The notes: generated by a model not told the origin, from the letters alone. A DNA stretch of 35,230 nt from Bacteroidota bacterium (GCA_018700895.1 JABIUV010000055.1:1-35230); one strand, 5' to 3'. Positions 22,533 to 32,024 are shown, counted from the stretch's first letter. Program-made: numbers and translations.

Positions 22533-23420
22533 CTAGCTGTCTAATGCTGCTGCACCACCTACTATTTCTAGAATCTCAGTGGTAATCGCTGCTTGTCGTG
22601 CTTGGTTATACTGTAATTTTAAGTCATAAATAAGTTCACCTGCATTTTCAGTAGCCTTGTCCATGGCAACCATTCGGCTACCGTGTTCAGAGGCTTGAGA
22701 ATCTAACATCGTACGATAAATTTGTGTCTTTACTGCACGTGGTATGAGTGTTTCTAGTAACTGAGTTTTGCTTGGTTCAAAAGAAAAATCCGCATTATAC
22801 GTAGTCTCTTTTTCACTCACCGCATCAAAAGCTTCTAACTCTACAGGAAGAACTTTTTCAGCAGTTACAATTTGAGTTGCTGCATTCTTAAACTTGTTGT
22901 AAACTACCCGCACTTCGTCATATTTACCCGCTAAGAACTCAGATATTACAGTATCTCCTAGTTCAAATGCCGCTTCTGCATTTAAGTCTAAGAAAATCTG
23001 CATATCCTCTGTATCCTTGTTCAGGTCAGATCGTTTGAAGTATTCATAGGCTTTTTTACCTAAGAATTTTACTTCAACATTTACATCGCCTGTGTACTTA
23101 TTGGTCGTAAGATTACGAACTTCTTTTATAACGTTGGCATTAAAACCACCACATAATCCTCTATCACTAGAGTTTACGATAAGAAGTACGTTTTTTACTT
23201 CTCTATGCTCAAAGTAGCCTTGCAAGCTTTCTTCGCTCTTAGCTGTTTCTGCTAGGTTACGAAGTATTCCGTTTAGCTTATCAGCATAGGGCCTCATTTG
23301 TGTAATAGCATTTTGAGCTTTACGTAGCTTAGTAGCCGAAACCATTTTCATGGCTTTGGTGATTTGCTGCGTAGATTGCGTGCTCGCTATACGTGTTCTT
23401 ACTTCTTTGAGATTTGCCAT
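22533..23420 (-). CDS. atpG: ATP synthase F1 gamma subunit
   Basis: 295 residues, normal for the gamma subunit, the rotor shaft linking F1 to the c-ring. The N-terminal coiled-coil start MANLKEVRTRIASTQSTQQITKAMKMVSATKLRKAQ and the C-terminal helix LIYDLKLQYNQARQAAITTEILEIVGGAAAL are diagnostic. The middle has SSDRGLCGGFNANVIKEV, also typical. It follows atpA by 6 bases and is the last gene of the operon, with the terminator right after. The beta and epsilon genes that follow gamma in many bacteria are not here. Confidence 0.97.
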   Translation of the reverse strand: MANLKEVRTRIASTQSTQQITKAMKMVSATKLRKAQNAITQMRPYADKLNGILRNLAETAKSEESLQGYFEHREVKNVLLIVNSSDRGLCGGFNANVIKEVRNLTTNKYTGDVNVEVKFLGKKAYEYFKRSDLNKDTEDMQIFLDLNAEAAFELGDTVISEFLAGKYDEVRVVYNKFKNAATQIVTAEKVLPVELEAFDAVSEKETTYNADFSFEPSKTQLLETLIPRAVKTQIYRTMLDSQASEHGSRMVAMDKATENAGELIYDLKLQYNQARQAAITTEILEIVGGAAALDS

Positions 23421-23426
23421 TGATTA

Positions 23427-25007
23427 TTAGGCTTTATAGTTTTTGGCTACTTCTGCTGCCACTGTTTCTAATGTTCCAGTAAGCTCATCGGTATATTTAC
23501 CTGCAGTAAGTGCATCTAATACATCGCTGTGATCAGCTTCCATCTTCATCAAGAACTCCTCCTCAAATTTTCTAACCTCATTTACTGGTACAGACTTAAG
23601 TAGACCTTTCGTACCCAAGTATATAATAGCTACTTGCTTACCAACAGATAACGGAGAGAATTGTGCTTGCTTTAGTATTTCCACGTTTCTTGAACCTTTG
23701 TCAAGTACACCTTTCGTAGCTGCATCTAGGTCTGAACCAAATTTGGCAAATGCCTCGAGCTCTCTATACTGAGCTTGATCTAGTTTCAACGTACCTGAAG
23801 TTTTCTTCATTGATTTTTTCTGAGCTGCACCACCCACACGCGATACCGAGATACCTACGTTAATAGCTGGACGAACACCAGAGTTAAATAAATCTGACTC
23901 CAAGAATATCTGACCATCCGTAATCGAGATTACGTTAGTTGGAATATAAGCTGATACGTCACCTGCTTGTGTCTCAATAATAGGCAGTGCAGTTAATGAA
24001 CCACCACCTTTTACCATATGCTTGATAGATGGAGGAAGGTCATTCATGCTTTGAGCAATTTCATCTGAACCATTCACCTTAGCAGCTCGCTCTAACAAAC
24101 GAGAGTGTAGGTAAAATACGTCACCTGGATATGCCTCACGTCCTGGAGGACGCTTAAGAAGCAATGATACCTCGCGGTATGCTACTGCTTGCTTACTCAA
24201 ATCATCAAATACGATAAGTGCTGGTCTTCCTGTATCACGGAAAAACTCACCAATAGCAGCACCAGCCATAGGAGCATAAAACTGCATAGGTGCAGGATCT
24301 GCTGCCGAAGCTGAAACAACAACGGTGTACGCCATAGCTCCTTTTTGCTCAAGAGCAGAAACTACTTGCTTTACGGTAGAGGCTTTCTGTCCACACGCTA
24401 CGTAAATACAAAATACAGGCTCACCTTTATCGTAAAATTCTTTTTGATTTATAATGGTGTCAATAGCAACGGCAGTTTTACCTGTTTGTCTGTCACCAAT
24501 GATAAGCTCTCTCTGACCTCTACCAATAGGAATCATCGCATCTACTGCTTTCAATCCTGTTTGCATAGGCTCAGAAACGGGTTCTCTGTATATTACTCCT
24601 GGTGCTTTACGCTCTAGAGGCATCTCATACGTATCACCAGTTATTTCTCCTTTACCATCTATTGGTTTACCGAGCGTATTTACCACTCTGCCTAGCATAC
24701 CGTCACCTACATTGATAGAGGCAATTCTATTAGTACGCTTTACAGTATCGCCTTCGCTTATACCTACCGAGCTACCCAGAAGTACGGCACCTACGTTGTC
24801 TTCCTCCAAGTTTAGTACAATACCTTGCACTCCATTATCAAACTCTATGAGCTCTCCTGATTTTACTTGAGTAAGTCCGTAAATACGAGCAATACCGTCA
24901 CCTACTTGGAGTACAGTACCTACTTCTTCTAATTGAGCATCGGTTTTTACACCGGCTAATTGCTCTTTTATTATGCTAGAAACTTCGTCTGGTCTTATTG
25001 CAGCCAT
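23427..25007 (-). CDS. atpA: ATP synthase F1 alpha subunit
   Basis: 526 residues, complete. The alpha subunit forms the hexamer with beta and holds non-catalytic nucleotides. P-loop GDRQTGKTA (171-179), with the strand [15 protein letters not shown] later; the alpha-subunit signature [17 protein letters not shown] includes the Arg that completes the catalytic site on beta. Gln in the P-loop rather than Ala distinguishes alpha from beta. The N-terminal [13 protein letters not shown] helix docks with delta. It starts 8 bases after atpH and is separated from atpG by 6 bases. No anomalies seen. Confidence 0.98.
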   Translation of the reverse strand: MAAIRPDEVSSIIKEQLAGVKTDAQLEEVGTVLQVGDGIARIYGLTQVKSGELIEFDNGVQGIVLNLEEDNVGAVLLGSSVGISEGDTVKRTNRIASINVGDGMLGRVVNTLGKPIDGKGEITGDTYEMPLERKAPGVIYREPVSEPMQTGLKAVDAMIPIGRGQRELIIGDRQTGKTAVAIDTIINQKEFYDKGEPVFCIYVACGQKASTVKQVVSALEQKGAMAYTVVVSASAADPAPMQFYAPMAGAAIGEFFRDTGRPALIVFDDLSKQAVAYREVSLLLKRPPGREAYPGDVFYLHSRLLERAAKVNGSDEIAQSMNDLPPSIKHMVKGGGSLTALPIIETQAGDVSAYIPTNVISITDGQIFLESDLFNSGVRPAINVGISVSRVGGAAQKKSMKKTSGTLKLDQAQYRELEAFAKFGSDLDAATKGVLDKGSRNVEILKQAQFSPLSVGKQVAIIYLGTKGLLKSVPVNEVRKFEEEFLMKMEADHSDVLDALTAGKYTDELTGTLETVAAEVAKNYKA

Positions 25008-25015
25008 TCTATTAT

Positions 25016-25555
25016 CTAATTATAAATTAATTTTTTTCTTATTTCTCTGAGTTCTTTTGACACACTCTTATCCAGAAGTCTGTCTTCGTGCTTGATGATA
25101 ACACCACCTATGATAAATGGGTCTACCTCATTGCTAAGTTCTATGTCTTTTTTGCCAAGTAAACCACTAACGTAGTTTTTCATGTTAGCCATAGCATCTT
25201 TAGATAATGCCTCAGCAGAAACTACTGTTGCATTAGCTATACCTTTCATTTTATTGTAAGCCAATACGTAATGTTCAGCTACGTTAGGCAATTCACTTTC
25301 TCTTTTTTTGTCGGCCAAATAACCTATAAACTCCTGTGTGGTTTCATTGGTATTTGCAAATACTTTGGTAAGCACAGCTTTTTTGTCCTCCGCATTTACA
25401 ATTGGATTTTTTAAGAGATTGATCAATTCCTTAGATTCTGAACATATGGCAGAAACGGCTTCCATATCGCTTTTTACAGCGTCAAGTTTACCACTAGCAT
25501 TTGCTATCTCTATGAGTGACTTTGAATATCTTGAGGCGATTCTACTTGTTGACAT
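25016..25555 (-). CDS. atpH: ATP synthase F1 delta subunit
   Basis: 179 residues, standard for delta (OSCP-like), which connects the b-subunit stalk to the top of F1. N-terminal [22 protein letters not shown] is the usual six-helix bundle start, and the C-terminal [30 protein letters not shown] contains the family signature GGxxIxxxDxxxDxSxxxxL (with Glu replacing the first Asp). It follows atpF by 14 bases and precedes atpA by 8. Confidence 0.95.
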   Translation of the reverse strand: MSTSRIASRYSKSLIEIANASGKLDAVKSDMEAVSAICSESKELINLLKNPIVNAEDKKAVLTKVFANTNETTQEFIGYLADKKRESELPNVAEHYVLAYNKMKGIANATVVSAEALSKDAMANMKNYVSGLLGKKDIELSNEVDPFIIGGVIIKHEDRLLDKSVSKELREIRKKLIYN

Positions 25556-25569
25556 AAGTTACACTAATT

Positions 25570-26064
25570 TTAGTTGCTTTGAGCTGCACTAAGGTGTTTT
25601 TCCACCAATGCTTCTTGTGCACCCTTGTCGCTAAGTTCTTTTTTGATAACTCTTTCAGCTATTTCAAGCGAAATTTCACCAACCTGCTTTTTGATATCAG
25701 ATAGAGCTTGATTCTTCTCTTTTTCTATCTCACCTCTAGCGGCAGCAATCATTCGATTACCTTCTTCAGATGCAGTCAATTTTGCGTCAGCTAAGATTTT
25801 TTCTTTCATTTCTTTGGCTTCTTTCAAAATTGCCTCTCTTTCAGCTCTAGCTTCAGCGAGTAGGTTTTCGTTTTCAGCCTTAAGCGAGCTCATTAGAGCT
25901 TTAGCTTCTTCAGCCGATTTCAAAGACCTTTCGATAAAATCTTCTCTCTCCTTTAGTGCACTAATTATTCCTGACCATGCGAACTTGCGTAATACAAATA
26001 GCACGACTAAGAATGCCAATGACATCCAAAATACGAGACCAATGTTGGGTGTTAGTAATTCCAT
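25570..26064 (-). CDS. atpF: ATP synthase F0 b subunit
   Basis: 164 residues. One N-terminal membrane segment (LTPNIGLVFWMSLAFLVVLFVLRKFAW) is followed by a long charged helix (AEEAKALMSSLKAENENLLAEARAEREAILKEA...) that forms the peripheral stalk dimer. The TPNIGLVFWM start is typical of Bacteroidota AtpF. It lies 60 bases after atpE and 14 before atpH. It is a single b gene; no b' is seen. Confidence 0.96.
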   Translation of the reverse strand: MELLTPNIGLVFWMSLAFLVVLFVLRKFAWSGIISALKEREDFIERSLKSAEEAKALMSSLKAENENLLAEARAEREAILKEAKEMKEKILADAKLTASEEGNRMIAAARGEIEKEKNQALSDIKKQVGEISLEIAERVIKKELSDKGAQEALVEKHLSAAQSN

Positions 26065-26124
26065 AATTTTTAGAAAATATATGAAGTGGGTAAGCTAAGC
26101 CTACCCACGATTATATTTTTCTTA

Positions 26125-26370
26125 TTACCCAGCAAGAGCAATCAATAGACAAACGATGATTCCGAAGAATGCTGCACCCTCTACAAGAGCTGCTGCTACA
26201 ATCATGTTTGCACGAATGTCTCCAGAAACCTCAGGTTGACGAGCCATAGACTCTAACGCAGACCCACCGATACGACCGATACCAAGACCAGCACCGATAA
26301 CTGCGATACCTGCTCCGATTCCTGCACCCATTTGTGCGATTCCGTCTAATAAAATTGTTAAAAGTTCCAT
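26125..26370 (-). CDS. atpE: ATP synthase F0 c subunit (proton type)
   Basis: 81 residues, two membrane helices in a hairpin with polar loop ARQPEV (43-48). The ion-carrying carboxylate is Glu64 (AAALVEGAAFF). The residue after it is Gly and the first helix lacks the Gln/Ser pattern of Na+-binding c subunits, so proton coupling is expected. The glycine-rich first helix (GAGIGAGIAVIGAGLGIG) packs the ring. Gaps of about 60 bases on both sides are larger than elsewhere in the operon and may allow higher expression of c. Confidence 0.97.
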   Translation of the reverse strand: MELLTILLDGIAQMGAGIGAGIAVIGAGLGIGRIGGSALESMARQPEVSGDIRANMIVAAALVEGAAFFGIIVCLLIALAG

Positions 26371-26429
26371 TACTTTAAATTGTTACTTGTTTTGATTTAT
26401 ATTTATTTAAAAAAATTCTTGGTTCTAAT

Positions 26430-27515
26430 TTAATGCTCGTGAGCATGTTCTTCTACCGCACTGCCAAAGTAGAGGGCCGATAACAATGTGAATACATAGG
26501 CCTGTAAAAATGCCACTAATAACTCTATACAGAACATAAATATAGAGAATATAACAGAAACTAATGATACCCCAAATCCTCCGCCTGCACCGTACATATT
26601 ATTAAAAATAAAAATTAAACTTACGAATGATAATATTATGATATGACCAGCAGTGATATTTGCAAACAGACGCAATGTTAATACAATTGGTTTGGACACA
26701 AATCCAATAAATTCTATAAGGATCATTAAACCGGTAGCCTTCAACCATACAGGCACGCCTGGCGTCCAGAATATGTGCAGCCAATAATCTTTATTGCCGC
26801 TAAAAGCTGTAATCAGGAAAGTTATAAAAGCCAAAACTAAGGCTACCGCAATATTACCCGTGACATTAAATCCGCCTATGAATGGTATAAGACCTAACAA
26901 GTTTGCTATCCATATGAAGAAGAATACTGTAAGTAAATATGGCATGAACTTCTCATACTTCTTGCCGATAGACGGCTTAGCTACTTCATCTCTAACAAAA
27001 ACAATCAATGGCTCTAAGGCAGATTGTATTCCTTTGGGAGCCTGACCTGCTCTTTTCTTATACCCTTTTGATACGGCAAAAAACATCAAGAGCATTAATA
27101 TTGATGTAATAAATATTCCTACTACAGATTTAGTTATCGAAAAATCGAGTGGCTTAGAATGTATAGGTTCCTTTGTCTTTTCGTCATAACCAAGAATAAC
27201 TTTGCTGCCAGTTTCGTCAGCATAATAAATTTTTTCGTGATCCATCACGTAGCCTAAGTAAGAGTTTCCGTGAGACAAATTACTTGAACTAAACGGTCCC
27301 ACTAATTTGCCGTTATCCCAAAGGATGATGGGTAATGGAATGTGAAAGTTGCCAATATGTATTTCGTGATTGTCGAGTACGTGATGGATGATAACATCAC
27401 CAGGTACAAATTTCTCTGCTTCTCCGTGATTGTCGTGTCCGCCAGAAGCGAATGACGAAAAAGACGTCAAAATTACAAGTGCAAGAGCCAAAAAAGTGGC
27501 TTTCGTATTGTTCAT
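26430..27515 (-). CDS. atpB: ATP synthase F0 a subunit with N-terminal extension
   Basis: 361 residues from ATG 27515; a longer frame to 27548 would overlap the preceding gene and is less likely. The first ~25 residues form a signal-like hydrophobic segment (NNTKATFLALALVILTSFSSFASG). A His-rich periplasmic extension follows (HDNHGEAEKF, IIHHVLDNHEIHIGNFHIPLPIILW), seen also in other Bacteroidota AtpB proteins. The conserved core begins near residue 110. The essential Arg282 lies in LRLFANITAGH, and the C-terminal FLQAYVFTLLSALYFGSAV is standard. It ends in another His-containing tail (EEHAHEH). It forms the proton half-channels beside the c-ring. Confidence 0.96.
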   Translation of the reverse strand: MNNTKATFLALALVILTSFSSFASGGHDNHGEAEKFVPGDVIIHHVLDNHEIHIGNFHIPLPIILWDNGKLVGPFSSSNLSHGNSYLGYVMDHEKIYYADETGSKVILGYDEKTKEPIHSKPLDFSITKSVVGIFITSILMLLMFFAVSKGYKKRAGQAPKGIQSALEPLIVFVRDEVAKPSIGKKYEKFMPYLLTVFFFIWIANLLGLIPFIGGFNVTGNIAVALVLAFITFLITAFSGNKDYWLHIFWTPGVPVWLKATGLMILIEFIGFVSKPIVLTLRLFANITAGHIIILSFVSLIFIFNNMYGAGGGFGVSLVSVIFSIFMFCIELLVAFLQAYVFTLLSALYFGSAVEEHAHEH

Positions 27516-27528
27516 AAAATTCTGATAA

Positions 27529-27933
27529 TTAGCTGGTTGTGTTATCAAGGCTGCTGCTTTTTTCGGGTCGCAATTTAGACACTAATTGAGAAATTTCAAA
27601 TATTGTGTAAAATAAATATAGGAATAGATAAAAGACGATAAACTCTTTTTGTTTTAACTCGCTTACCATTAAGTAAATAGCTAAGAAAATAATGCATAGT
27701 AGCATTCGTATTCCGATAGCTCCCATTACTCCTGTGAAAAATTGAGAATTAGACTCGCTTAATACGGCTCGTTGTGTTCGTAAACCTATAATAGAACCTA
27801 CGGCGAAATAGAAAATCAATGCTCCCCAATACCACCATTGCTCAGCGGGTTGAGCAATGTATATGAACGCAAAGGTTAGAACGGCCAAAATAGCTGTGAT
27901 AACAGATAATTTGGATATGAATTTTAACTTCAT
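27529..27933 (-). CDS. Four-helix membrane protein in the AtpI position
   Basis: 134 residues with four hydrophobic segments (about 8-28, 33-51, 65-87 and 98-118) and a short hydrophilic tail. Placement between the AtpZ-like gene and atpB, size and topology match AtpI-type proteins, which assist c-ring assembly, but the sequence has no motif that proves this. It starts one base after the AtpZ-like stop. In automated annotation this slot is usually left hypothetical in Bacteroidota. Called AtpI-like by context. Confidence 0.65.
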   Translation of the reverse strand: MKLKFISKLSVITAILAVLTFAFIYIAQPAEQWWYWGALIFYFAVGSIIGLRTQRAVLSESNSQFFTGVMGAIGIRMLLCIIFLAIYLMVSELKQKEFIVFYLFLYLFYTIFEISQLVSKLRPEKSSSLDNTTS

Positions 27934-27934
27934 G

Positions 27935-28132
27935 TTAGGTCAACTTTTTGATGAGTACGTATATCACTGCAAATACAGCTATAAAAATAGCAACGAGCAA
28001 GAAAACAGATTCTAAATTAAGGTATTGGTCCAGGGCTCTTCCAGCAAATACCAATGCCAAGCAAATAGCCACAAGTTGAAAGCCTAAGCCAGCATACTTC
28101 ATAGCATTGTTTTGCTTGGGTTTAATGTCCAC
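27935..28132 (-). CDS. AtpZ/AtpI family small membrane protein
   Basis: 65 residues with two membrane segments. The text MKYAGLGFQLVAICLALVFAGRALDQYL is the AtpZ-type pattern (YaGlgfqla...G..LD), a family proposed to bring Mg2+ or Ca2+ to the ATP synthase or help assemble it. A second segment (VFLLVAIFIAVFAVIYVLIKK) completes the hairpin. The gene lies 2 bases after the bactofilin stop and 1 base before the AtpI-like gene, so it is firmly in the operon. An internal Met at residue 11 is an alternative start. Confidence 0.8.
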   Translation of the reverse strand: MDIKPKQNNAMKYAGLGFQLVAICLALVFAGRALDQYLNLESVFLLVAIFIAVFAVIYVLIKKLT

Positions 28133-28134
28133 GT

Positions 28135-28506
28135 TTATGTTTTAGTAGAAGCTGAACCCATCGTACACGCCCCGTTAAATTTGCTTCCGTTCTCTAGGAC
28201 TAGACGTTGCGTTTTGATATCACCATTTACCACACCTGAGCTTTTTATTAGAAGCAACTCTTGAATGTATATGTGTCCATCTACTTTCCCACTGATGTCG
28301 GCGTTCTTTGCTTTAATGTCACCCGTTATTTTGCCACTTGCTCCTAGTACGCATTTTCCGCTAGTGTTGACGTTGCCTTCTATCTTACCGTCTATACGCA
28401 GATCCCCGTTGGAAGTTAAATCCCCCTTAATCTCAGAACCCTCGCCTATTACGTTTATTGCTCCCGTACTGGGGTTTGAGTCGTTTTTTTCTTTTTGGCC
28501 TAGCAT
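28135..28506 (-). CDS. Bactofilin
   Basis: 123 residues, mostly a right-handed beta-helix of short repeats: INVIGEGSEIKGDL, LRIDGKIEGNV, CVLGASGKITGDI, ADISGKVDGHI, LLIKSSGVVNGDI. This is the bactofilin (DUF583/CcmA) pattern, with flexible polar N- and C-terminal tails. Bactofilins self-assemble into nucleotide-free filaments at the membrane and often direct cell-wall hydrolases that set cell shape. The M23 peptidase gene 30 bases upstream is just such a partner, as in Helicobacter CcmA-Csd1 arrangements. It is followed by AtpZ-like after 2 bases. Family certain. Confidence 0.95.
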   Translation of the reverse strand: MLGQKEKNDSNPSTGAINVIGEGSEIKGDLTSNGDLRIDGKIEGNVNTSGKCVLGASGKITGDIKAKNADISGKVDGHIYIQELLLIKSSGVVNGDIKTQRLVLENGSKFNGACTMGSASTKT

Positions 28507-28536
28507 AATGGTTGAATATATATGATTAGTAATTTT

Positions 28537-29358
28537 TTAGAAGTTGATATAAGACAGTGGGTTTACTGCTGCGCCGCTTTTCCATAGTTCGAAATGTAGG
28601 TGAGGCCCTGATGTGAGTTCTCCTGTATTGCCTACTAAGGCTATGGCATCTCCTGCTTTTACAAAAGCTCCTTGTTTTTTAAGCAATACTGCATTGTGTT
28701 TGTACACGGAGATAAAACTGTTCGGGTGTTGTATAATGAGTGTATGCCCTCCACTTGGTGTCCAGGATGCTAAAATTATAGTCCCTTTCTGTATGCTTTT
28801 TATCACGTCTTTGCTATTGGCTGCTACATCCACACCTAAGTGGTTCCGATCCACATTAAAGGTGTCGCTTATTACTCCCTTGAGTGGAACAAAAAAGCTA
28901 TAATCAATAGAACTACTCGTAGCAGGACGTATAACTGTAGTTCGCATAGGGGTGGTACTATTAGGTGCAGCAGCAGATGGCTGAGCTTCTAAAGCTATAT
29001 CTACTACGTTATTATCCATGGCGATATTTTCACCAGCCAGTATTTTCCCTAGTACTTCTGACTGGAGGTTGAGTTGAGATAGCCTCACTTCTAGTGAGTC
29101 AATCTTTTGCAACATTGCATACTGCTCCATATTACTGTATTTGGCACTTTGGGTAGGGAATAGATAGTTGAGCGGAGTGTATGCTAAGAGTAAATAAATA
29201 ATAGTCCCAAAGAGGAAAACACCCGTGCAGAGTGCTATTAAAATGTTCCAAATGGAGAGCGTAACCGATATTTTTTCTTCTAAATTTTCGTCTTGACGTA
29301 GGATAACTCTGTACCTATTTTTAAACTTAGTTGATATTTTTTTTCGGTATGATGCCAT
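28537..29358 (-). CDS. Membrane-anchored M23 (LytM) peptidoglycan endopeptidase
   Basis: 273 residues. A basic cytoplasmic tail and one membrane segment (about 36-60) lead to a short coiled region (about 76-110), a proline/serine/threonine linker and a C-terminal M23 domain (about 160-270). Zinc ligands and catalytic residues are all present: His173 and Asp177 (HLGVD), His221 (YKHN), and His253/His255 (GPHLHFEL), so it should be an active cross-link-cutting enzyme in the periplasm. First gene of the long operon ending at atpG and 30 bases ahead of bactofilin. Its promoter would lie in the 83-base divergent gap with porW. Confidence 0.94.
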   Translation of the reverse strand: MASYRKKISTKFKNRYRVILRQDENLEEKISVTLSIWNILIALCTGVFLFGTIIYLLLAYTPLNYLFPTQSAKYSNMEQYAMLQKIDSLEVRLSQLNLQSEVLGKILAGENIAMDNNVVDIALEAQPSAAAPNSTTPMRTTVIRPATSSSIDYSFFVPLKGVISDTFNVDRNHLGVDVAANSKDVIKSIQKGTIILASWTPSGGHTLIIQHPNSFISVYKHNAVLLKKQGAFVKAGDAIALVGNTGELTSGPHLHFELWKSGAAVNPLSYINF

Positions 29359-29387
29359 TTTTATTAATGTTTACGGCGTATTTAAAA

Positions 29388-29395
29388 TATTTTTG
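29388..29395 (+). promoter_or_regulatory. -7 box of the porW-pbp1A unit
   Basis: TATTTTTG matches TAnnTTTG, 46 bases before the TTG start of porW. It sits in the short divergent gap opposite the M23 promoter. Confidence 0.5.
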
Positions 29396-29418
29396 TCCTC
29401 TTTTGAGTTAAAAGATTG

Positions 29419-29426
29419 CAAAGTTA
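29419..29426 (-). promoter_or_regulatory. -7 box of the M23-bactofilin-atp operon
   Basis: On the minus strand TAACTTTG matches TAnnTTTG, 60 bases before the M23 gene ATG. This promoter and the porW box cross over, so the two units may interfere with each other. Confidence 0.5.
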
Positions 29427-29441
29427 ACTGTAATATCAAAT

Positions 29442-32021
29442 TTGAAGATAACGAAATCTATTCTATTACTCTGTGTGCTATTTATAGCCTTGCCTTCCAT
29501 AGCACAGGAGAATCAAGACCCGTGGCTTAAACGCAGCTGGGGCAATATGATTGCTCGGTTTAATATTTACTTTAATGCTACTCAAAAGATGGAGGTTGCT
29601 TTAGATGGGTTAGCCAAAAAGCAGAAAGATGATTTCGCCAAAATCATTGATGTGTATCCTTATGGCACCGAAGAAGATGCTAAAGGAATGCGAGAATCTA
29701 TGGAGGAGGTTATGAAAAAAGCCTCCAAGGTGATTCAGAACAAGCCGCGAAGCAAATGGGCTGATGACGCTTATTTTTTGATTGGTCAAACTCAGTTTTT
29801 TGGTGGTGATTATTTTGCAGCAATTGAGACGTTCCAATTTGTAAACTCCAGCTATACAGACCCAGATATTCAGGCTATGAGCCAATTGTGGCTCATGAAA
29901 AGCTATATACAGCAAGGTAAATTAGATGATGCTGAGGCTATATTGGGCTTATTGCAGCAGAATAAGAGTAAATCCAGAGAATTTATATCACACCTCAACC
30001 TAAGTGGGGGTGACCTGCTCGTAAAACAAAACAAACACAAAGAAGCAGCCGAACTGCTCCAAAAAGGCTTGCCGAAACTCAAAGATAGAACTTTGAAGTT
30101 TAGAACGCATTTTGTATTGGGGCAGTTATATCTGGATCAGCAGCAATATGACCAGGCAAATAGTAATTTCATAAAAGTACTGAAAATGAATGCTCCGTAT
30201 GAGTATGTATTTCAAGCCAACTTAGGGATGGCTAAATCAAGTGCACAAAACGGAGGTCAAGGCATCCAAAAAACAAAGAAATATTTGAAACGAATGCTGG
30301 ATGATGATAAGAACCTAGAGTATTACGATCAGATTTATTACGAACTTGCTAAGCTAGAGTTTGCCTCCGACAATGAGGAACAAGGGCTGGAGTACATGCG
30401 AATGTCGGCTAGTAATTCGTCTAATAATAAAACGCAACGTACAAAGACTTATCTTTACTTGGCGGATTATTTCTTTGAGAATAAAAACTATCCTGCTGCA
30501 CAGGCTTATTATGATAGTACAGTGGCGGTTATCCCAGATGATTTCGTAGATGCGGATAAAATAAAAGCGAAGCACAGTGTACTGTCTAAACTGATAGAGA
30601 GCATTGAGGTTATTTATGTGCAAGATAGTCTGCTCGCACTCAGTTATTTGGAAATGGATGTGCTGGATAGGCAAATTGGTAAGCTCATAGAGGGAGAAGA
30701 GGAACGAAAGCGTGAAGCTGCTGAGGAAGCTAAGATAAGACAGGAACAAGCATTGATAATTGCAAGGAACTCTCGTGCTCCGGTAAACAATACACCTGCT
30801 GCTGGCAACATCTGGTATTTTTACAATGCCGCCGCTGTAGGTAGGGGCACAAATGATTTTAAACGAACTTGGGCTAGTAGGCCCTATGGTGATTTTTGGC
30901 GATTTGCCAACAAGAACGCTATGGACGAAGTGCTAGCAGGCGACGAAGAAAAAGATAGCGATGAGGACAATACAGACCCCGATAATTATGTAAGTAGTCA
31001 AGATGAAGAACAGTCACAAGTATTGAAGGACATAGATGCCTCAAAACGTAAATATTATGAAAATATACCGTTTAGTGCTACGGCTAAGCTAGTTGCCAAA
31101 AGACAAATACAAGGGGCTTACCTAGCAATTGGGAAAATATACTTTGATGACCTACGTGAGTATGAAAAGTCAGGAGTAAATCTTTCGACATTGTTGGAGA
31201 GGTTCCCAAGTACACTATATAAGCCTGAGGCTCTATTTTACTTGAGTAAATCAAGTGCAGAGATGGGTGATAGTGCCAAGGCTGCTGCATATGCCAAGCA
31301 AATAGCGGAGGAGTATCCCGAAACCCTGTATAACAGTGTGCTGAATAAGAAAGAAATTGAAGAAGATAGAGGAGATAAGGAGGTGCTAGCCTTGTACCAA
31401 ACTATGTACGAAGCGTATAACAACGATGATTTTACGCAGGTAAAAGGCATTAAAGATAAAATAGACCAAGACTTCGCAGGGAATAGTATTCAAGCTAAAA
31501 TAGACTACCTCTATGCCTTGGCACTAGGCAAAAAAGGCGGTAAAGAGCAGTACATCAAAGAACTAGAAATTGTGAAAGAAGCTTATCCGGGGACGGATGT
31601 AGGAGATATGGCTGCGTATACACTAAAGCTGCTTACTCAAGACGAGAAAGTGATTTCTTCGGACCTATATAGTGCTGAGGATGGAAGAACGTTTTATTAT
31701 ATAGTTACGGGGATTACAACTAGAGAAACAGATGTAGAAATACAACTTAACAGCTATAACCAAAAGTTTTTTGGAGGTGTAACTCTCCAAATCAAGAGTC
31801 TGGTTTTCGGAGATAAACACCTCTTTTACGTAAAGCAATTTGAAAGTAAAGAAACTGCAGCTAGGTATCATACAGATATGAATTCAAGTCAAGATTTTTT
31901 GGAGGCTGCAGGGTTAAGTATGATTAATAGCTATTATATTTCTGTCGAAAATTTTAGAACGTTAGTTAAATCAAAAGAAGAGAAAGAGTATGTTACTTTT
32001 TTTAATCAAAAATATAAGTAA
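29442..32021 (+). CDS. porW: PorW/SprE-type T9SS-associated TPR protein
   Basis: 859 residues from TTG 29442; upstream the frame closes at 29409 with no other standard start. A signal peptide (MKITKSILLLCVLFIALPSIAQ) is followed by RSWGNMIARFNIYFNATQKMEVALDGL, the PorW/SprE opening. TPR repeats follow over about 90-420 (WADDAYFLIGQTQFFGGDYFAAIETF and others). A coiled ERKREAAEEAK segment leads to IWYFYNAAAVGRGTNDF, RTWASRPYGDFWR, a highly characteristic block. More TPRs and a SPOR-like end (FYYIVTGI...VKQFESKETAARYHTDM) complete it. Family members are needed for T9SS secretion and gliding. Known relatives are lipoproteins; here no Cys sits at the cleavage point. It is 3 bases from the PBP gene. 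Confidence 0.88.
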   Translation: MKITKSILLLCVLFIALPSIAQENQDPWLKRSWGNMIARFNIYFNATQKMEVALDGLAKKQKDDFAKIIDVYPYGTEEDAKGMRESMEEVMKKASKVIQNKPRSKWADDAYFLIGQTQFFGGDYFAAIETFQFVNSSYTDPDIQAMSQLWLMKSYIQQGKLDDAEAILGLLQQNKSKSREFISHLNLSGGDLLVKQNKHKEAAELLQKGLPKLKDRTLKFRTHFVLGQLYLDQQQYDQANSNFIKVLKMNAPYEYVFQANLGMAKSSAQNGGQGIQKTKKYLKRMLDDDKNLEYYDQIYYELAKLEFASDNEEQGLEYMRMSASNSSNNKTQRTKTYLYLADYFFENKNYPAAQAYYDSTVAVIPDDFVDADKIKAKHSVLSKLIESIEVIYVQDSLLALSYLEMDVLDRQIGKLIEGEEERKREAAEEAKIRQEQALIIARNSRAPVNNTPAAGNIWYFYNAAAVGRGTNDFKRTWASRPYGDFWRFANKNAMDEVLAGDEEKDSDEDNTDPDNYVSSQDEEQSQVLKDIDASKRKYYENIPFSATAKLVAKRQIQGAYLAIGKIYFDDLREYEKSGVNLSTLLERFPSTLYKPEALFYLSKSSAEMGDSAKAAAYAKQIAEEYPETLYNSVLNKKEIEEDRGDKEVLALYQTMYEAYNNDDFTQVKGIKDKIDQDFAGNSIQAKIDYLYALALGKKGGKEQYIKELEIVKEAYPGTDVGDMAAYTLKLLTQDEKVISSDLYSAEDGRTFYYIVTGITTRETDVEIQLNSYNQKFFGGVTLQIKSLVFGDKHLFYVKQFESKETAARYHTDMNSSQDFLEAAGLSMINSYYISVENFRTLVKSKEEKEYVTFFNQKYK

Positions 32022-32024
32022 GCC

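Noticed and set aside
30354-30749. 131-residue minus-strand frame inside porW
   Set aside because: Low-complexity hydrophobic text antisense to conserved TPR repeats; no coupling or promoter.
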